Assembly: GCA_022844525.1 (NCBI GenBank)
Contig: JALHLO010000003.1
Location: 1 to 52,945, forward strand
Source of the DNA: Ramlibacter sp.
Lineage (GTDB): Bacteria; Pseudomonadota; Gammaproteobacteria; Burkholderiales; Burkholderiaceae_C
Direction: 5' to 3'
DNA length: 52,945 bases
Of the stretch, positions 48,513-52,945 are shown one piece after another. The notes under the pieces are model-generated. The model was not told the DNA's origin, did no database searches, and saw only the letters and a program-made list of their open reading frames with translations. Made by a program: the position numbers and the translations under genes. The number at the start of each line of letters is the position of its first letter. Position 1 is the first letter of the stretch.

Positions 48513-49481
48513 TCAGGAGATGAGCTGCAATGCCTCGTGCAGCGCGCGCTCCTTCACAGTCGCACCCACCCCGAACCAGGCGCTGTCCAGCCGGTGGTCC
48601 TGGCTGCGGGCACGGCGCTCGTGGTCCACGTACTCGGTGACGGCATTCAGCAGCCCCCAGGCCGTCTGTTTGGCCGACGGGAGCTCCGCTCCGTGCCCCT
48701 TACCGGCATAGAGCTCCTCCACCCGCTTCATGGCGCGTTCGTTCTGCAGGCGCTGCGCGGGATCGGGCTTGGCGTCGGTGCGGCACAGGACCTTGAGGAA
48801 GTACCGAGCAGCCTCCTCGTCCTTCACCTTCCTGTCCGCGAGGGCCTTCACGCGGTGCACGAAGTTGTCCCAGTGGGATACGGCGACGCCCAGCTTCTGC
48901 TTTACCGCCTGCGCGTCGAACGCAGTGCTGTGCGGCACCTTGACCGCGCCTGTGGCGTGGTCCAGCGCCATGGTCAGGGTGTTGTTGCAAACCACCCGGA
49001 TCGTGGTCGGGGTCGCTGTCGTTGCCAGGGTGCCATCGCACGACGTTGCCAGAAGCAGGTAGCCCTTGACCAGGTCGCTTCCCTTCAGGGTCGCTTCCTT
49101 GCCGATGCGCGCCAGCGCCCAGAACTTGCGCCCTTCCTTCAGGACGCCGGCCGTCTCCAGCTCGTAGCCGGAGACCTCCGTCAGGTCCCTGTAGAACTCG
49201 AGCACCGCGCGCGGCTGCACGACCTGGTAGCGTCCACCGACGACCGAGAGCGGCCGCTTGGTGTCGCTGCGAAACAGCACCTTCTGCTCGGAGAAGGTCA
49301 TGATCGAGCCGAGACTGCCGACCTGCCCGGCCATGTAGCGGACCGGCGTCTCGCAAATGTCCCAGTTCATGCCGGCCTTCTCGGCCCAGACTTCGATGGG
49401 CTGCTTCGCCGGCAGCTGGTTTCCCAGCTGGTGCCAGGGAGCTTCACCGACATAGGCCATCTGTTGAATCAGGTGTGCCAT
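48513..49481 (-). CDS. DUF932-domain protein
   Basis: PWHQLGNQLPAKQPIEVWAEKAGMNWDI...GGRYQVVQPRAVLEFYRDL. Confidence 0.9.
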   Translation of the reverse strand: MAHLIQQMAYVGEAPWHQLGNQLPAKQPIEVWAEKAGMNWDICETPVRYMAGQVGSLGSIMTFSEQKVLFRSDTKRPLSVVGGRYQVVQPRAVLEFYRDLTEVSGYELETAGVLKEGRKFWALARIGKEATLKGSDLVKGYLLLATSCDGTLATTATPTTIRVVCNNTLTMALDHATGAVKVPHSTAFDAQAVKQKLGVAVSHWDNFVHRVKALADRKVKDEEAARYFLKVLCRTDAKPDPAQRLQNERAMKRVEELYAGKGHGAELPSAKQTAWGLLNAVTEYVDHERRARSQDHRLDSAWFGVGATVKERALHEALQLIS

Positions 49482-49491
49482 TTCTTCTTCC

Positions 49492-49860
49492 TCAGGGCTT
49501 CAACGGACCGACGACCGCATTGGCGCCATCCGCTCCACCGGACTCTTCCCGGAAGGTGAAACCGCAATCCGTGCACTGCCGCTTGTCGAGCAGGTTTTCA
49601 TCGACTGCGCTGCCGATCACGGAACCGATGGCACCTCCCGCCGATCCGGCAAACAGTGCGGCCAGCGCCGCACCGGCCACACCTCCGGCCGCAGAGCCCA
49701 CCGGGCCTGCTGCCGCGCCCAGCACCAGACCCGCCTGGGTACCGCGGAGAACTGCGATGGCGCCCGTCGCAGCTCCGGTGAAGAAGCCGACGGTGGTGCC
49801 CGCCTTCTTTCCGATTTCCCGAGCAGAAACGTGCTCGGACTTGCACTTGGGACAGTTCAT
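49492..49860 (-). CDS. split zinc-ribbon protein with internal glycine-zipper segment
   Basis: MNCPKCKSEH ... GAAAGPVGSAAGGVAGAALAALFAGSAGGAIGSVIG ... CTDCGFTF. Confidence 0.65.
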   Translation of the reverse strand: MNCPKCKSEHVSAREIGKKAGTTVGFFTGAATGAIAVLRGTQAGLVLGAAAGPVGSAAGGVAGAALAALFAGSAGGAIGSVIGSAVDENLLDKRQCTDCGFTFREESGGADGANAVVGPLKP

Positions 49861-50454
49861 GACGAAGATTTCCTGAAATGGGCACGCGAAGGCACCCCGG
49901 ATGAAGACCCGCTTGCACGGCATACGATCCGACGCGCGCGGCGCCGGGCACCATGAAGGGAAGGAAACCTAGGAAGAAGCGCTCGAGCGCGCTGCGACTG
50001 CCTGCTTGGGCAATATTCGCCCTAGGTCACTTTCGTCATATGTGGTCGAAAATTTCTAGGATCCGCTTGTCAGTACGTTTGAGAAGGTGGCACATCCCGC
50101 TAAGGGATCGACGAGCGCGGAATCGCAGCGGAAAGTCGGTCGAACCTGGCCACGAGCTCTGCTTGTCGGCACCGAAGTGTCAAGGCACCAGGCTTGAACG
50201 AGTGGACGCATGTGTCAGGGGGCTGGTCCCTCGTCGCATAGGCCGCTGGTGCGGCTATCCTTCCCGCTGCTGCAGGCACGCATGGGAGACTGCGGACCGC
50301 GCACTGCAGCATGCGGTCCATCTCGTGGTTGACCAGAGTGATGCGGGCGCCCCGTTTGGTCGTTCAATCCGGTCTTCACCCTTGTGCGGCTGCCCCAGCT
50401 CGTAGCCAAGGTCACGCGACGATGCATAAAACGGAGTCAGCCTATGATTGCCGC

Positions 50455-50901
50455 ATGCCAAACATCGCCATTGCATTGAAATCTGAGATCTCGCGCATTG
50501 CCCGTAAGGAGCTCAGAAGTGAGACTGAGGCCTTTAAGAAGGCCTCCTCTCAGTACCGCTCCCAAATAGCTTCCTTGCGGCGCCGAGTCGAAATGTTGGA
50601 GCGAGAACTCAGGCGGGCAGTTGGAGCAAATGCCAAAGCAGGATCGGTCGACCCATCCCACGACGCTGGCACTGCGCAGCGAAGGTTCAGCCCGGTGCGG
50701 CTTGCAGCGACTCGCAAGAAGCTTGGGCTGTCGGCGGCCGAATTTGGAGCGTTGATTGGAGTGACGGGCCAGTCGATCTACAAGTGGGAGTCTGGCGATA
50801 CCCGCCCACGCGTCCAACAACTCGAGGCGATCGCTTCCGTGCGTGGCATCGGCAAGCGCGAAGCCGCCGCTAGGCTGGAAGCTGTTCGCGCTGCCGAGTA
50901 G
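50455..50901 (+). CDS. HTH-domain DNA-binding protein
   Basis: RLAATRKKLGLSAAEFGALIGVTGQSIYKWESGDTRPRVQQLEAIA. Confidence 0.8.
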   Translation: MPNIAIALKSEISRIARKELRSETEAFKKASSQYRSQIASLRRRVEMLERELRRAVGANAKAGSVDPSHDAGTAQRRFSPVRLAATRKKLGLSAAEFGALIGVTGQSIYKWESGDTRPRVQQLEAIASVRGIGKREAAARLEAVRAAE

Positions 50902-51004
50902 GCGCTCGATACCGCCCCTTTGGTATTTTGGCAGGCCCTCCCGGCCGAGGGTGAAAGCTGTTCCAGCCAGCTAAGATGGGGCATGGCTTCCAGGAGTCCC
51001 TGTC

Positions 51005-51223
51005 GTGTCCGGTTCTGACGATTCCACTGCAGCTGCGTGCCGTTATGTGCTGGTTGCACTCCTGCAGCGGCTAGATGCAGAGCACGCTGGCTTGGTCGAT
51101 GACCTCCGCACGGGGATTGAAGCTGATCGGGCGGCTGCCATGCAGGGTGGCATTTTGACTCCGCAGGTGGATGCGACGTTTTCCGAGGCTCTGAGGATCC
51201 TTCGGCTCGCAAGAGGTCGCTAG
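51005..51223 (+). CDS. hypothetical small protein
   Basis: 72-aa ORF, plausible helical composition, GTG/ATG starts nearby. Confidence 0.4.
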   Translation: MSGSDDSTAAACRYVLVALLQRLDAEHAGLVDDLRTGIEADRAAAMQGGILTPQVDATFSEALRILRLARGR

Positions 51224-51351
51224 GGTATTGGTGCGGGGAGCAAGGGGAAACTAGACCCGGGCAACTCGCACTGGAGGTGTCTGATATGTGAAGGGCCGTG
51301 ACTGGTGCAAGGTGTCCCTGACGCGGGCGTCCCAGTCTGTCGCCCCAGACG

Positions 51352-51765
51352 TCAACCTGCTCGGCGAGCCCGCTCCGCTAGCAACAGCGGCAAGGATTCC
51401 TCGATCCAGTCGGCCATCTCGCGCACGTGGCGCGCCGCCTGCAAGCCCAACGTGCTCAGGCTGTATTCCACGTGCGGTGCAGCGGCATCGCGCGCTACCC
51501 GGTCTACGAGCCCGTCGTTCTGCAGCCACTGCAGCGTCTGCGCCAGCATGCGCTCGCTAACCCCACCGATCGCGCGGCGCAGTTCGCTGAACCGATGCGT
51601 GCCGGATTCGAGCACCAGCAGCACCAGCACGCCCCACCGACTGGTCATGTGCATCAGCACCTCGCGCGAAGGGCAGGAGTCCGCCAGCAGGTTGCCCTTC
51701 TGGAGCAGCTTCGCCCTCGAGGGTGACTTGGGGGATGGCGCCCGGGTGGCCGTGGACTTCCTCAT
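51352..51765 (-). CDS. HxlR-family transcriptional regulator
   Basis: CPSREVLMHMTSRWGVLVLLVLESGTHRFSELRRAIGGVSERMLAQTLQWLQNDGLV. Confidence 0.93.
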   Translation of the reverse strand: MRKSTATRAPSPKSPSRAKLLQKGNLLADSCPSREVLMHMTSRWGVLVLLVLESGTHRFSELRRAIGGVSERMLAQTLQWLQNDGLVDRVARDAAAPHVEYSLSTLGLQAARHVREMADWIEESLPLLLAERARRAG

Positions 51766-51774
51766 GACGTCCGT

Positions 51775-51786
51775 GTAAGTACTTAC
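51775..51786. promoter_or_regulatory. palindromic operator GTAAGTACTTAC
   Basis: Perfect 12-bp palindrome between divergent HxlR and NmrA genes, followed by AAAAGTAAG. Confidence 0.65.
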
Positions 51787-51848
51787 CAAAAGTAAGCTGG
51801 AATCCTACACTGCCTCTTTTCGCAGTGCCAAACGAAGGGATTTCAATC

Positions 51849-52694
51849 ATGGCAGTCGCCGTCACCGGCGCCACGGGGCAGCTCGGGCGCATCGTCATCA
51901 GCAAGCTCCGGGCGAAAGTCCCGACCCAGTCCATCGTCGCCCTGGCCCGCTCGCCGCACAAGGCAGCCGGCCTGGGCGTGGAGGTCCGGCCCGGCGACTA
52001 CGGCCGCCCTGACGAACTCGTTTCCTCGCTTGCCGGCATCCGCACGCTGCTGCTGATCTCCTCCAGCGAAGTTGGCCAGCGCACCGTACAGCACCGCAAC
52101 GCGATCGAGGCGGCCAGGAAGGCGGGCGTGCGCCGCATCGTCTACACGAGCCTGCTGCGGTCGGATACGTCACCGCTCAGCCTGGCACCCGAACACGTCG
52201 AAACCGAGGCGATGGTGCGCGCCAGCGGCATCCCGTTCACCATCCTGCGCAACGGCTGGTACATGGAGAACCACACGCAATCCGCGAAGGCCGCCGTGGC
52301 CGCGGGCGCCCTCATCGGCAGTGCGGGCGATGGGCGCATCGCGGGAGCCCTGCGGGACGACTACGCCGAGGCCGCCGTGGCGGTGCTCACCGGCGCCGGC
52401 CACGAAGGCAGGATCTACGAGCTGGCCGGCGACGAGCCCTACACGCTCGCGGAGATGGCGCGGGAGATCTCGACCCAGGTGGGGAAAGAGATCCCGTACC
52501 GCAACGTCCCACCGGCCGAGTACGCAAGCATCCTCGAGCGCGCGGGCCTGCCCGGCTGGCTGGCCGCCGCGCTATCGGCCTGGGATGCGGATGCAGCGCG
52601 CGGCGCGCTGGACGACCAAGGTCACGTGCTGTCCAAGCTGATCGGCCGGCCCACCTCGCCGCTGTCGGTGGCAGTGCAACGCGCGTTGGCGTGA
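51849..52694 (+). CDS. NmrA-like NAD(P)H-binding oxidoreductase (QOR2-like)
   Basis: MAVAVTGATGQLGRIVISKL; LRNGWYMENHTQSAKAAVAAG. Confidence 0.92.
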   Translation: MAVAVTGATGQLGRIVISKLRAKVPTQSIVALARSPHKAAGLGVEVRPGDYGRPDELVSSLAGIRTLLLISSSEVGQRTVQHRNAIEAARKAGVRRIVYTSLLRSDTSPLSLAPEHVETEAMVRASGIPFTILRNGWYMENHTQSAKAAVAAGALIGSAGDGRIAGALRDDYAEAAVAVLTGAGHEGRIYELAGDEPYTLAEMAREISTQVGKEIPYRNVPPAEYASILERAGLPGWLAAALSAWDADAARGALDDQGHVLSKLIGRPTSPLSVAVQRALA

Positions 52695-52904
52695 GGCCGC
52701 ACCTAAGCGGCACATCCGCGACGAGAAGGCCGCCCGTGACAGAGGCTGCGTGGAATCTCGGCGGAATCCTGGGAAGCGGCCAGACCGTCGTGGCGGGCGT
52801 ACCTACAGCGGATTGTGAGACCGGCTCCCACCGATGATGTATTCATAGACCCTCGGTCTATCCGACTGTCCCGACCTGACTAGCTGCAGCTCAGGAACCC
52901 GTAG

Positions 52905-52941
52905 CCGGCGCTCCGAAGCTCTTTAAGCTTCGGAGCGCCGG
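52905..52941. repeat. 16-bp perfect inverted repeat (CCGGCGCTCCGAAGCT-CTTTA-AGCTTCGGAGCGCCGG)
   Basis: Arms read directly at the window's right end. Confidence 0.85.
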
Positions 52942-52945
52942 GGCT

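Noticed and set aside
49953-50405. 150-aa plus-strand ORF in the intergenic stretch
   Set aside because: No recognisable motif, unusual composition, no convincing RBS; left unannotated.

Overview
High-GC window, probably from a beta-proteobacterium (inferred from gene content and style). It is dominated by a copper/silver-homeostasis and low-oxygen/stress island from about 0.6 to 43.8 kb. Contents in order: TolC-like lipoprotein, multicopper oxidase, cupredoxin, Cys-rich Csp-type copper-storage protein, CusF-like protein, orphan HMA protein, P1B ATPase with a CPD motif, archaeal-type (type II) GAPDH, DUF305 protein, MFS, second P1B ATPase (CPC), DUF411 protein, CusRS-type two-component pair, FNT channel. 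A tightly overlapping minus-strand operon (32028->20564) follows: DUF2933, ICMT-like, LolA-like, beta-CASP RNase, archaeal-type thymidine/AMP phosphorylase, PRPP synthetase, ABC1/UbiB kinase, ABC ATPase, fused double FtsX permease, outer-membrane barrel. Beyond it lie a candidate HhH + nuclease protein, a beta-propeller protein, a PII/DUF1538 pair, a Mn exporter with a yybP-ykoY riboswitch, a P2-type ATPase and two tandem-UspA proteins. The most striking feature is not a gene. At least eight intergenic regions carry an exact FNR/ANR-type palindrome TTGA-N6-TCAA, several with a -10-like hexamer at class-II spacing, which suggests one oxygen-responsive regulon ties this island together. Four CopR/CusR-like boxes (consensus CATTRC-N6-GTAATG) overlay it. 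From about 45 to 49.9 kb there is a RadC / Gp3-like / YqaJ / DUF932 module typical of integrative elements. The right end carries an HxlR/NmrA divergent pair. All calls come from reading the sequence and supplied ORFs; no searches were run.
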